Positions 43,401 through 54,690 of a stretch of DNA of 64,000 bases are shown one piece after another. The DNA lies in NCBI GenBank assembly GCA_013396915.1, contig VWZL01002834.1, positions 248,001-312,000 of the forward strand, written 5' to 3'. Every line of letters begins with the position of its first letter. Position 1 is the stretch's first letter. Under the pieces are notes generated by a model. That model was not told where the DNA came from, did not search any database, and saw nothing but the letters and a program-made list of their open reading frames with translations. A program made the position numbers and the translations under genes. The stretch comes from Stercorarius parasiticus. Taxonomy: Eukaryota; Chordata; Aves; Charadriiformes; Stercorariidae.

Positions 43401-46400
43401 TGTCTATTTTCTACAACAAAGACAATTAAATATTCAGAACAGTTAGAGAACACATATGGAGATACCTTAGGTATCTTTTACAACTGCTCTGTAATTATAA
43501 GGTTGTAGTCTGATGCGTACACTTGGATTCTGGTGCCCTACTATTACTCTTGTTTAAGAAAAGTGCTAAATATGCAAATGTCCTCTGGGAGAGGTACAGT
43601 AGAATTTGACAAATAGGGAATATTGCTCTTTCTGTTAAAAGGAAGTTCCCATTCGTTCTAGGAACGTGCAGGAAAGATTCACTGGCAATTACTGTGTTTA
43701 TTATGTGTGAGGCATATTATTAAAAATATGCCTCAGCATATTTTTTATTGAGTGAGTTGCGAAATATATCTTAGAATACAGATTTACTGTAGTTATATTT
43801 CAGCTGCATAACTGACTTTTTCTGCATATACTGAGCTGCTCTAAGAGCTATGATAGTTTAAGCTCAAATTCTTATGTTTGATAACGTTGCAATGTTCTCT
43901 CTCTAGAAAATACAAATTCAGTTCTCACATTTGTGACGCTGAGTGGGGAATTAAAAGCCAGACAAGTGGAAGACCATATTGTCCTGGATTTACCACTTTA
44001 CATAACCTACCCACAGGTCAGTCAAAATTTTATTCGTTAAAGGCTTCCAAGGAAACTATGTCTTTATGTTTGTATGTGTATCTGTCTGTCTGTCTATAGT
44101 TGGATAGATATGTACATGTATATGTTCTGTTTTTTACAGTGTGGTTTTGTGTTTTGTTTTTCTTCAGGTACTTAAGGAAGTAGAAGAGTTAATAAAGGTA
44201 AAAAAACAATCTATATGTGGTCTTAGAACCACATTTATAATAGCTATACTTATTTTTGTATATTAAAATGGCTGAAAAGCGGCAACATGGCATTGATTGA
44301 TGTACTCCTGAACTTGAAACACTAAACTTTAAAGGTCTGAGTCATGTAGTTCAGGAAATGGAATTCTCCACAATGCTGGAGTTGAACTTTTGTCTCCCAC
44401 TACTATTGACTGGAGTGTCAGTGTTTATTTCAGTGCGTTTTTAGCCTATTGCATGCATGTGAGCGCAATCTAGTGTCCTTGCCTTCTTCTAGGTCCCTGA
44501 ATTTCTTTCCAAGTTGTCATATACAGAGCTCTTAGCGCCTACCCATGTCCATTCATGCACTTTTCCTGATTTACTTTTCTTGATTGCATGTATTTGAGGG
44601 CTGCATGAAAGACCTTGTATAAGCGCTGTTCTAGCAGGGAATTTGTTCGACAAAAATGTTAAGGAAATAATATTTCATATTCAAATGATGATGTTTTTCT
44701 TTGTGTCCTTTATCTTTTCCACCAGGCAGCTGTTGGTGACATGATTGTTCAAGATCTCCGTTATTCTCCTGACACAAAGAAACTCCTAGTCCGCCTCAGT
44801 GATGCTTATGACAGGTGTCTAATACTTTTTTTTTTAAATCAAATGTGCGGAAACTGAGTCTGCTTGTTTAGCCTCTATTCCTTACATACTGTGCTCTTTT
44901 ATCTTACTTTAAGAAAGGTGGAGGTTAAAAACTCTAATTGAAACTCCTGTGTTAAAGAGTTATTTTATCTTCTCGGGTGAGCTTATTGAACCTGCAAAGC
45001 TCCGTAAGATCAATCTGAAATCTGTCTCCAAGAAAACGGGGTGTAGGAAACAGTTTTAATGATGGTGCATTTTCCCCATCCATCTGAGTAAGAAAAAGAT
45101 CTAGTAACCTAGCAGGAAATTAGGAGTCTTGCTTCTCAAATGAAGAAGTAATAGTTGCGTAACTATAGAGGTCTGCTTGAGTGAGACAGGGCACATTGAC
45201 AGAAGCCATGGATTCTTGTTCCCATTTGACTGTAATCTTCTTACACATACTTAACAGCATTATAAGTAGCTTTATCGAGGAAATTCCAATTCAAATTATT
45301 TCAAAGCATTTGTTAATCTCAGAGAGCTGAATTCCATTGTTAAGTCAAGTATGATATATCCAATATTTGGATATATATTGCCAAAACACAAATTCTTTAA
45401 TCAGGCGAAACTACTATATACAACTTTCCTTGAAGTTTGGCCTAACTAATGTTTAAAGATTGGGCTAGTGGGGATATAGAAGTATTTTCATCTGAGTACT
45501 TATTATTTTTACCCTTTCAGACTTTACTTTGTAGGGAGGTATCTGCAACTTCACAGACTTGAGGCTGCTGTAGAGGGCTTTAGAATCCAGTGAAGATCTG
45601 AATGGTGTTACTTGTTTACTTGCTGGTGGAGTGCTTACTCTTCGCATTTTGTAGTGATGAAGTAGTTCTTTCAATGATTAAAATCTTGAAACGGAAGCGT
45701 GCGTTTTTGTAGCAAATATTCCAGGATGCTCTGTTTTCAGAAATAAATAGGAAATGCATGGCTTGAACTTTTTTCTCTGCTCACTCGGAGTGTATTCAAT
45801 TTAGGCTAGTCTTCTGTCAAATGACATTGGGAGAACGATGCTAGGAATCTTGTCTCCTCTTGACATTTTACCATGGCTGTTTCGGGATTGTAAAGAAGAT
45901 CATTTTGTAGTTTTCTCTTTCTTTTCAATACTTAATGTAAAATGAAGAATATGGGCTATTAAAAATCTATAATTATATTCAAGGTCCATGTTGGAAGAAC
46001 TACAAGTGAGCGCTCAGCGCTTTTTGTCAGCTGAAAAGACGGGCAAGGTGAAAGGACTCATACTCACTCTTAAGGGAAATTCCAGTGGAAAACATAAAGG
46101 CCATGATTTTTACTCCAGATACTTTGCACCTTGGTATGGAGTTCTGGAAGACCCTGTTACAGGTATGTGTGTGATAAGTGACTCTTGCTTCAGTTCAATT
46201 AAAAGTTTCTTATTAAACTTCATGAATTTGGTTTTGTACTTTGGAATCTTTCTTCTAAATTACTGTTTTATATGGACCGCGAGAGTGTGCTCATTAAACT
46301 GAAAACTTTCATGGCTGGTGCCAACTCATTCAGAAAAAAACAGCTGCTTGCTGTCATCAGGCCTGATATTCATGTGTCTTTTTCAGATCTTTTCCCTGAA

Positions 46401-49400
46401 GTATTCCAATTAGAGAAAAGCAAGAGACTAGTTTGGTATTGCATGAGTATTGCAGTAGAAGTTCATATCCGCTTCTGTTGGTGTTCTGTGGGTTTTTTTG
46501 CACTTCAGCTGAGATCTCTTCTAGTTTCATGACACTTATTGTGGATATTCTCAGACCTATGAATAATGTGAACTCAGGTAGTTGTACATTTTGGGGCAGG
46601 AAGGCTAATTCTCTGCCCGTTGGTTTGGTGTTCCTCTCAGTAGCTGTGATGATGATTGCTGCAGAATGATGTTACTTGCTTAGGTACCAGTTAGTCAGCT
46701 GAGAATTTGGTCAAAAATGCTCATTAAATGTTTTGCTAAATGAAGAGAAAACTAACTTTCTTGGAATAATGGTAGTTATTCACCACTCCTAGCAGAAAGA
46801 AACGTGTACAAAGAAATATAAGCCATGTATTTCAGTTATTCTTTTAAACGTTCAGTCCTGCTTTCCTGATAAAGCCGGGGACAGAGTCTGGTCCAGAGCT
46901 CATTCCTTAACATTTTTGGGAAGACTAGTATTGATATGTACGAAAAGCTAAAAGTTTCCTGAATATCTGAGATTTTTCTAGGCTTGTTTTAGCTTACTGT
47001 TGCTTGTCTTCCATATTCATTTCCTTTCTTTTGTAGAAATAAATCTTTTTATTGTATTGCTGAAGTATACTTCCAACAGTGTGATAGCTTGCTATTATAT
47101 TTCTTTTGTAATGATTTCTTAATAATGCTAGATGTCCTGGTGTCCTTGAGCACTGATAATTATAGTTACTTCACTGTAGGGTTTCCAGCAGAGTGTCTTT
47201 GCCCCTAGCTGCTAATGTAGACTGAAGCAGCATTTCTAGCTATGAATCTGAGAAATCATCCTAAGTTTTTAAGCCATCTGCTAGTCAGGAAATAAGAAAT
47301 TGTTCTTTTAGCTTTCAGAAGCTGTGGTGAGACCTGAAAGATCTCCTTAAGTTACATCCTGATACTTACCAGCATTCAACACTGAAAAAAACAGATTTTG
47401 CTGTGAAAACTGTTAGGAGAGGAAATGCTTTTGTTTTACACAGTGACTTCTGTTCTCTTGTTCCTACTCTTAAAAAATATCCAAAAGTCTGTTCAGATTT
47501 TTGATGGGTAGCTGTTCATGTTTCATTGAATAACATCATGTTTAGGTGAATGATATTTTGAACGTAATGTTTTGAGATTATTAGGAAACTTCACTTTTGG
47601 TGAGCAAATGAGTACTTTGACTCAAGTGTTTTAATTGGTACTATTTGTTATTCCTACCAATTGTGTCTAATCATGAAGCCCTCACCTATACAAAATTTCC
47701 ATTGAAGCCAGAGGATGAGGAAGTAATGCTGCTTTATTGTAAATAAATGAAATGTTAGAACATTAGTTCTGTCTGCTTTGCAAACTCTTAGGTATTTTTG
47801 CCGTAGACACGCATGGCACTTGATTTTATTTTTTTTATGGCGTTTACATTTTGAATGTGCTTGCTTAATAAAGTAGTGATTATAATTTAATTCTGTACTT
47901 TGGTCTACAATTTCTTTTAAGGATCTGCCCATGCTGTTTTAAGCAGCTACTGGTCAGAGCAGCTGGGGAAGAAAGAAATGCTCGGTAAGAGAAACTGTTT
48001 TCTTGCAAGGCTGCCCATTTATGTAAAAGCTGCTTGCTAAAAAAGAAAAAGTTGTGTTATTATTACAATCCAAACTGTAGCAATAACTCCCTATACGTTT
48101 TCACAATATTAATAGAATATTATGTAATATTTTGTGTGTGAGGTAATCTTTAAGATATTACTTTCTTTCCCATACACCAACATGACACATCATGCCTGCA
48201 GGGAATTTGAACTCTCAGGTTTCTGGATCCTAATTCTCTGCAGTTGGTTTTTGATCTCAGCTTTTGGAATTTAGTTCTCATGACCTTTCATCATAACTGA
48301 AGCTTGGTGAACTTCAGATGGTGTTGGTTTTGTGTTTTGATGGAATTTTACTTCTTGCTCTTTATGGTTTGCACTTTGGGCATTGTGAAAAGGTATTGAT
48401 ATTTTCTTTCACTCACGATGTGTACTTTTCAGTAGAATTTGGACAGTATTTTCCTTTCCCCTCATCTATGTTAAGATGAGATTGAAAAAAGTCATGATTT
48501 CTGCCTGGTTTTGGAATTTTCTTTAGAATTACACCCTTCAGTATCTTCTTTAGGAAACTTAGGGTTTAGAATAACTAGTGTTGGTATAGCTAGATGTATT
48601 AGAAGAAGATAATGTATTTTAATGTTCAGATTCTACTTACAGAATGTGCTTTATGGTATTGTTTTTTTTCTCGTTTCTGTTATATCTGTGTATTTAGGTA
48701 TGGTGATCAGTTTTCCTCAGGATGATGATCCTTTACATAGCAGGGAGAAAGAATATAGGAAAGAATAGTTGCTTACATTACAAGAACAGAAAGAATGTGA
48801 CTGATGTTAAATATATTGACAATGGGGACAGGATACATGGGCATTGGTAAATTTTATTTGTTTGTAATTTATTTGCAGTTTTACTTTTAAATGAAAACTT
48901 CTTTTGTGGTAGAAATCATACAAAGCAGGTTTAAAGAGAACAAGCTCATTTGACGTCTGATCAACAGACGTCTCTGTGTATGTTTTTGAGAAATAACTGT
49001 TCCTTACATGCACGTAACGGAGGTGTATCAGGTAGTACTGGGGCAAATTCTGTTACTAATGAGATTATTTAGAAAAGATGGTTGGCAATCAAGAAGATTC
49101 CATATCACCAAAGATTAATAAATAAGACCATCTTTTGACTTCTTAGAAACCTTTGCGGTAGGTTCTGTAATATCCGATACTTTTTATTGCAAGAATAAAC
49201 GAAGATTTACTTCCATAAAATGAAAGGTCTGTTAGTTCCAAAATAGATCAGATATGAAATAATATAAAAATGAGGAACATTAAATCCATTATCAGATCTC
49301 TCTGGGTATTGTGACCTCTAGGAGGTCAGCTGCATCTCTGCTGAAGTATCAGACATAATTTCCTGTGTTTGGGTTCTCTTCCTACTTTTATTAGACCAAA

Positions 49401-52400
49401 TTGTCAAAACAGTAACCACCTCCATCAACTACAAAGAGAATTTTCCAGTCTTTTTACAAGGTGAAATACTTTATGGTCTTTCTTGAAACTATGTAAATAT
49501 CCTTGAATTTAAGCTGTGTGTTAAATCACAGTTCAGTATGAGTCTTTGCCTTTTTTTCGTTTGAAGAGTCTCTGCAATATTTAAAAAAATATAATCTCTC
49601 ATATCAGTTGTACAGACTTTCATAATTGCTAATGAATGCAATATTTAGCAACTGTCTCTGTGTAGAGCCCTTCGCATAGTTTTCACATTTCTAAGATAAC
49701 ATTTATAAGCATGCATAAGGAATTCAATATAACCAAAAAGATTATAGAGGCCTTTCCAAATTATCGTGAAGAGAAGGAGCTTTATCCAACTCTATTTTTA
49801 ATCTCAGGTGAAGCCAGAGGAATCTTTCTGTACCTATTTACTTCAGACAGCTGTATTAATTTGCAGGGACATTTTGGCTCTTGTCATTGCTTTTAACTTC
49901 TCTGATTCCTTCCCAGTACAGAACAGGTTTATAGCATTTGAAGTGTTGTGTTTTGGGGTTTTTCTCAGGGGTGGGCACAGGACACCAACCAACCAACCAA
50001 AACCCAAACCTTGCTTTGATGACTGTAAGATCATACTTTCAGAAATTTTGCCAGGATTTCTTTCAATACAAAGTCTGTCACATCTAACTTTTCAGTCTCC
50101 TCGCTTTTTTTTTTTTTGTGCATGTGTGTGAAGGAGTTGCTTTATTCAGGTAGAATAAATCTACTCGTATTTAAGTTTCTGCTAATTCGAATTCTCATGA
50201 AGTGAAGAGTTTTGCAGAGTTGTAATTGCAGCTTTCCTTGTTCCCAGGTAATCTCAACATATAGATTGACCACATCAGATTTATACACAGGTGTAACATT
50301 TCTGCCAAAGGCGAGATGTTTCCCTCCATCAATCACCAGATTTATCCAGCTTCTTTCTTAGAACAAAAAAAAATCGGAATCTTAACTTCACTTCAGCTGA
50401 GAAACAAGTGCTTCTTTTATCAATCCTTTTATAGGGTTTAGAAATTCAACCAAAATAATAGTGATTTCTAAAAAAAAATATTTTTACAAGAGTGGCATTT
50501 GTTCCCCAGTTGATGTCATTACAATGTCATGAAGAAAATACATTACTCCACAAATGCTATAAGCAATGGTCACTTAAATACATCTGGGCTGCTAAGAACC
50601 TCCTCAAAACAGCAGGTTAATATTAGTGCAAGGCCACTGGCCGCCTTGTGAATGCGTGTATGGTTCTGTGATATCAGCATGCTCAGTCTCACAGTCCTTG
50701 TTCCTACTCTTACTTTCCGCTGTGTCAGTTTAATCACAGAGAAATTCAGGGCACTGTGAATTCAGCTGTTATGTATTATTCGTACAGATCAGAATGTACA
50801 TATTTGTTTTTATACAAAACGTATAAAATGTATATGTAGTATGAGATATTCCTAGTAAATACAGACATGGAGTGGACATGCAACAACTTTGTGATCCAAA
50901 AGGCAAGTGCACGTCAGAGATGCTTGAATGTTTCTGGAGATATTGCTATTAAATGAAATCCTCTAGTCATTGAAATGTTCCATGCAGGTCTGTTTACTTT
51001 CAGACATAATATGAAAATGCTTCTATGTGAGAGAAAGAAAAGATCGAGTATTGTTTTCATATAAGCTTGGGTAAAATTTTCTTTTGTGTTTGTTTTTTTT
51101 TTTTCTTCTTTTCTTCTGCTTTAGAGGTTTCCTAAAAATAAAATAAAATGGACCAGTATCAAAACAGTCTCACTAATCTTGCCATGAAACAGACAGCACT
51201 GGTTCCACATTTAAAAAAAGAGAAAAACCAAACCCAAACAAACCCCACCACTTGGCAATAGTAATTGATCAACTTTAGCATGTTCTGGATCTTTCAGTGT
51301 CCAAAAGATTCCAGTTGAAGGCAGTACTCCATAGATTGATGTTGTTCTGACAAGTTAAAAACAATAACTGGTAGTTCTATAAATGGAAAAGAACAGAAAG
51401 TATCGATACCACTCTATAGCTCCTGTTTCCACTGTTTTGGAGTGTTTGCTTTATCTGGGAATCTAATATCCAGTTAAAAGGAAGAGGTTTCTTGTCAGCT
51501 GTGGCTGAGAAATTGCTTTAAAGCATACATTATATGTGCTATCTGTTAGAGATCCTATGCTCTGTTGGGATCTGAATACAATCTCTGCCCAATTTACAAA
51601 TTGTGGGTTTGTCAGGAAAAACATGCCCTTTGGCTTTGAACAACTTCTGTAGTAGTTGTAAATCCATTGAGTGAGGAGACTGTGAACATTAATGCCTCAT
51701 CATCTATTTACAGCCTTTTACAAAAACAACACTATATGAAACTCAAACTTTTGCTAAATGCCATCTGAACCAGATAATTTTCTGATCAAGTAGTCCTGCA
51801 ACTAAAACTGGACTACTGAAACAAGTTTACAGACTCAACATGTTAAGTGAGCATTATCGCCCCACTTGTATATAACTAAACATATTAGGCGAAAGTTTAG
51901 TTTTGTAATTATTTACAAGTGGAAGGCTATTTCTACTTAAACTTTATCCAGATGTATTAAATGATATATTCAGGGTGACATAAATCAATATATTTTCCTG
52001 TCTATGTAAGAATTTGGTCTCAGTTTGTGACAATGGAAGCAGCATCTATGTTTCTTTGTAGACTTTTTCCACTGGCTGTTTGAGTTTTATTTACCACTAG
52101 CTAAACACATTCTTCAAACCTATTATCTACTTCAGATGTTCAATACCAGTAAAGCGATTCTTTATTCTCATGCAGATAATAGTCGGTGTTCTTCCTTCTT
52201 ACCTACAGAAACTCTCTAGCCCATTAATGGGAGAATTCAAGGCTTCTTTAGATACACAAAGGAAAGTTGGTCGGCTACATCACAGCAAACTATCCTTCAC
52301 CACTTGTATTAACTAGCATCTTTGTCAGACTCAATAGACAAGTTCTAGTCTGAGGTACACCCTCAACTAATCTTTATCCATAAAGACAATTCATCCAGGG

Positions 52401-52650
52401 TGTCCCAGGTACAGTGCTTGTCCTGGTGCTGCTTGCTTGCTGGAGACAGAGGCATAATTTCCCTGAGTTTTCATGGATTTCTAAATAATTTCTGACAGAT
52501 AATAGTTTTTTAACTGTGGGTTCTTGTTTTCATTTAGCTTTTCAATGTTCCCACCGTGGAGGAGAGTTGAAGATTTCACTGCGTAATGATGGAAGAGTTG
52601 ACATTGCGGGGCAAATTGCTATTGTATTGAAAGGAAACCTGACTCTCTGA
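37358..52650 (+). CDS. PBLD: PBLD, phenazine biosynthesis-like domain-containing protein (9 coding exons, 288 aa)
   Basis: PBLD (also called MAWBP) is a cytosolic member of the PhzF isomerase/epimerase family. Its physiological substrate is not established. Joining 37358-37441, 39629-39728, 43240-43338, 43907-44016, 44168-44197, 44726-44814, 45984-46162, 47922-47984 and 52538-52650 gives 867 nt, exactly 289 codons with stop, equal to the human length. Family motifs are intact: [16 protein letters not shown] (8-23), the NLSETAF motif with the PhzF-type catalytic glutamate E46, GLRWFTP and CGHATLASA (80-87) in the first half, and FYSRYFAPW and EDPVTGSAH (226-234) in the second half. These cover both halves of the diaminopimelate-epimerase-like fold. 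It is transcribed divergently from HNRNPH3. Confidence 0.97.
37442..39628 (+). other. PBLD intron 1
   Basis: A 2.2-kb intron with AT-rich sequence. No exon, repeat family or RNA gene was recognised. Confidence 0.8.
39629..39728 (+). CDS. PBLD: PBLD coding exon 2 (residues 29-61)
   Basis: Acceptor TTTCGTCATTAG and donor AAAA|GTGAGC. It encodes [20 protein letters not shown] and then [13 protein letters not shown], including the catalytic-type glutamate in NLSETAF. Confidence 0.96.
40829..40858 (+). repeat. Perfect 15-bp x 2 tandem repeat
   Basis: Two identical units TTTTTCATGTTAACA lie in PBLD intron 2. Each contains the palindrome GTTAAC. Confidence 0.95.
41897..43120 (-). mobile_element. 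Possible LTR-type element remnant in PBLD intron 2
   Basis: A roughly 1.2-kb block differs in texture from its surroundings. It has a TATA-like AT-rich part (GGTACCATATATATAC), many short direct variants of CAATAAT/AATAATAT at 42105-42240, and a GC-richer part with repeated AGATTCCAG and AGAAGTGGG/AGAAATGGG phrases. On the minus strand the order of elements recalls an avian retroviral LTR. No terminal repeats, primer-binding site or family match could be shown by eye, so this is a suspicion only. Confidence 0.3.
43240..43338 (+). CDS. PBLD: PBLD coding exon 3 (residues 62-94)
   Basis: Acceptor TATTTTTAAG and donor AAA|GTATGT. It encodes [20 protein letters not shown] and [12 protein letters not shown], with the GLRWFTP and CGHATLASA motifs. 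Confidence 0.97.
43907..44016 (+). CDS. PBLD: PBLD coding exon 4 (residues 95-131)
   Basis: Acceptor CTCTCTCTAG and donor CAG|GTCAGT. It encodes [20 protein letters not shown] and then [16 protein letters not shown]. Confidence 0.96.
44168..44197 (+). CDS. PBLD: PBLD coding exon 5, a 30-nt micro-exon (residues 132-141)
   Basis: Acceptor TTTTTCTTCAG and donor AAG|GTAAAA. It encodes [10 protein letters not shown]. It is a whole number of codons, aligns with the mammalian segment DFHEVEDLIK, and lies only 151 bp after exon 4. Confidence 0.93.
44726..44814 (+). CDS. PBLD: PBLD coding exon 6 (residues 142-170)
   Basis: Acceptor CTTTTCCACCAG and donor AG|GTGTCT. It encodes [20 protein letters not shown] and then LVRLSDAYD. 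Confidence 0.96.
45984..46162 (+). CDS. PBLD: PBLD coding exon 7 (residues 171-230)
   Basis: Acceptor TTATATTCAAG and donor ACAG|GTATGT. It encodes the central second-half segment with [35 protein letters not shown]. Confidence 0.97.
47922..47984 (+). CDS. PBLD: PBLD coding exon 8 (residues 231-251)
   Basis: Acceptor TTTCTTTTAAG and donor CG|GTAAGA. It encodes [20 protein letters not shown] and then L. With exon 7 it completes the DPVTGSAH motif of the active-site region. Confidence 0.96.
47985..52537 (+). other. PBLD intron 8 (4.5 kb)
   Basis: The longest PBLD intron. It contains an inverted pair of TGACGTCT-type sites at 48951-48972 and a strong orphan acceptor with tandem poly(A) signals at 51124-51147. 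No other gene or recognisable repeat was seen. Confidence 0.8.
52538..52650 (+). CDS. PBLD: PBLD coding exon 9 (residues 252-288, stop)
   Basis: Acceptor TTTTCATTTAG. It encodes [20 protein letters not shown] and then [17 protein letters not shown], ending in TGA at 52648-52650. It matches the C-terminus of the family, including CSHRGGEL. Confidence 0.97.
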
Positions 52651-54430
52651 AGAAATTGATGCTAACAATTTCATCTCCCACACCTTCAGATTATTCATGT
52701 TATGCCGATTATATCTTAACTCTAGGCAATGAATCACTGCTGTCCTCACAAGTCTTTGACTACTTATTGTCCATGTTAAAAAATTGCTTGAAAATACTCA
52801 CTTCTAATCTTCAAGATCCTTGGTAGTGTTTTCTTCACTTTCATCTTGCCACTTCATATGTACACTGACCTCAAACTGTCCAAGGACAGCTATCTTGTTT
52901 TTCTGCTTTTAAATTATTCTTTTCTGTATTTCCAAATTCTATGTTAAAAGCCATTCCTGTTTCCTGGATTGAATTGTAAACTTTTCTGATTGATAAAATA
53001 GTCAAACTTTTTCCATATTCAGTCATTCTCCATGAAATCTGACTACAGTCCTTTAAAAAAATAATAATCTTTTCTCTGCCATATATTGAAGTGTTGCTCA
53101 TAAGTTCATAAATTTTCTTCAATTATAATATGAAAAAAATATAGATGGTTTAGAAATGTGCTTTATAATTCACTTTTATGAACAGTATTTTTCAAAGATG
53201 AATGGTATTGCAGTGGCTTGTAGTACTGCTGCTTAGTCAATATTTTTATTTAAAGTTTTAGAAGAAAGATTTAAGAGATTGACATAGTGATGCACGTAAG
53301 ACTAGTTAAAATCTGAAAGAAAACTTTCTTGGTTACAGCAGTGTCATTTACTTTTCAAAGACTGAAGATCTGCTCCTGAATTAAAAGTTTCTCCTGAAAT
53401 TTTCTTCATGAAGTGTACTGCTTCAGCTTTTGTCACTTTTTCCTTTAGTGTTCTCATCTTTCCCTGGATTTATTAGCAATATTGAACTGTTTCATTTACT
53501 CTAGCTAAAACTTTGTTTTCCCTTTCGAGTCGCTTTTGTCCTAAGCTTTGCTTTAGTTCTTTTTCTTTGCAATTTCAGGATGAAGTATTTTGAACTCAAA
53601 GACATTTTGATACTGTGGGAACAGCTGGACGTCAGCCTATTATAAATGATGAGGAATTTAGTTGTGCCAAGTTCTCCTATTTCCAGTTATTTTGAATTTT
53701 ATCATAGCTTGTAACTGCCATTTTACTTAAGCCTGAGTATCTGGAGGCAAGTAACAGTGTGAGAATCCTAGGATTCATTTGAAATAATAGTTTCTAGCTC
53801 TTACTGCTACATGGAACATATCAAAAATATAATTTAAATGCACTACAAAGCTCAATAGCTAGGTGACAAGAAAAATGAATCTCCCAAAGGAAATGCGTGT
53901 TCTTCTTCCATATTCAATCTTGCTGAAGTTTGTAGACCTGAAATGTGGTTTATAAACATGGACTCATCATCAGATGCAAGACATGGCTATGGAGGCAGCT
54001 TCATAGCAATGTTGCAATGGCATATTTAGCAGCCACCTTGGCCTTGCCTTCTCACAAAGCAAGAAAAAAGATACAGTGACCTGGATCTTCTTGAGCAGCA
54101 AAACTGCAATCTTGTTTTCCTGCATTTGCTACTTCCTACAGGCTTATGCAAAGAGTGAATCTAGCCCAGTCTGTAATTTGAGATGTTTTGGAAAAAAACA
54201 CCCAACTTCCTTCAGAATATAAATGAACTTAAGAAGCAATTAACTGTTCACCCATTCATATTTAACAAACAGACAGTACATTTTTTTTTTTCTCAAGGGG
54301 ACTAATAATGAACAAAGCCCAGTAAATTTTAAATATACTTGCTATCTGAATTTCCTGACCAAACCGATATCTTTGCTGCTTAATGCATTTTTTTTATAGT
54401 TTACTACTACTTAGTCTTTATTTCTGCTCA
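52651..54430 (+). other. PBLD 3' UTR and following sequence
   Basis: No further coding sequence is seen. The first poly(A)-like hexamer in a plausible position is ATTAAA at 53380-53385. A canonical AATAAA lies at 54852-54857. The real 3' end cannot be decided from sequence. Confidence 0.5.
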
Positions 54431-54690
54431 GGATAGAAAAATCACCAGAGCTCAGGTGGGAGACTATGCAGTAATGTGTTTGTAATCAACAGATTAGTTA
54501 ATCAACCATGATTTATTAATGATGAATTAATTATACCTGATTGTGCAGTTCTGCTGCCTAAATAGAGCTTTAAAGGAGTTATTTTATTAATCATCATTGT
54601 GCTAATTGCAGACGCTTACAGAAGGATTGCTAATTAAACATGCAACCGTATGCAAAACAAGCAAGGCTGCTGAGAGTGGCAAGAAAAAGA
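54430..54690. promoter_or_regulatory. TAAT-rich island A (candidate developmental enhancer)
   Basis: About 260 bp is packed with homeodomain cores: GTAATC, AGATTAGTTAATCAACC, ATTTATTAATGATGAATTAA, TTAATCATCATTG, CTAATTGCAG and GCTAATTAAAC. An E-box CAGGTG lies at its left. The density and texture are those of conserved vertebrate noncoding elements. By synteny it lies between PBLD and ATOH7, where a remote ATOH7 regulatory element is known in mammals. Confidence 0.4.

Noticed and set aside
48715..48810. Possible C/D box snoRNA (GATGATGAT followed by CTGA about 85 nt later)
   Set aside because: No terminal stem can be formed by the flanking bases and the box sequences are not well placed.
52871..53122. 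83-codon minus-strand frame just downstream of PBLD
   Set aside because: AT-rich sequence, no domain, and it lies antisense to the likely PBLD 3' UTR.
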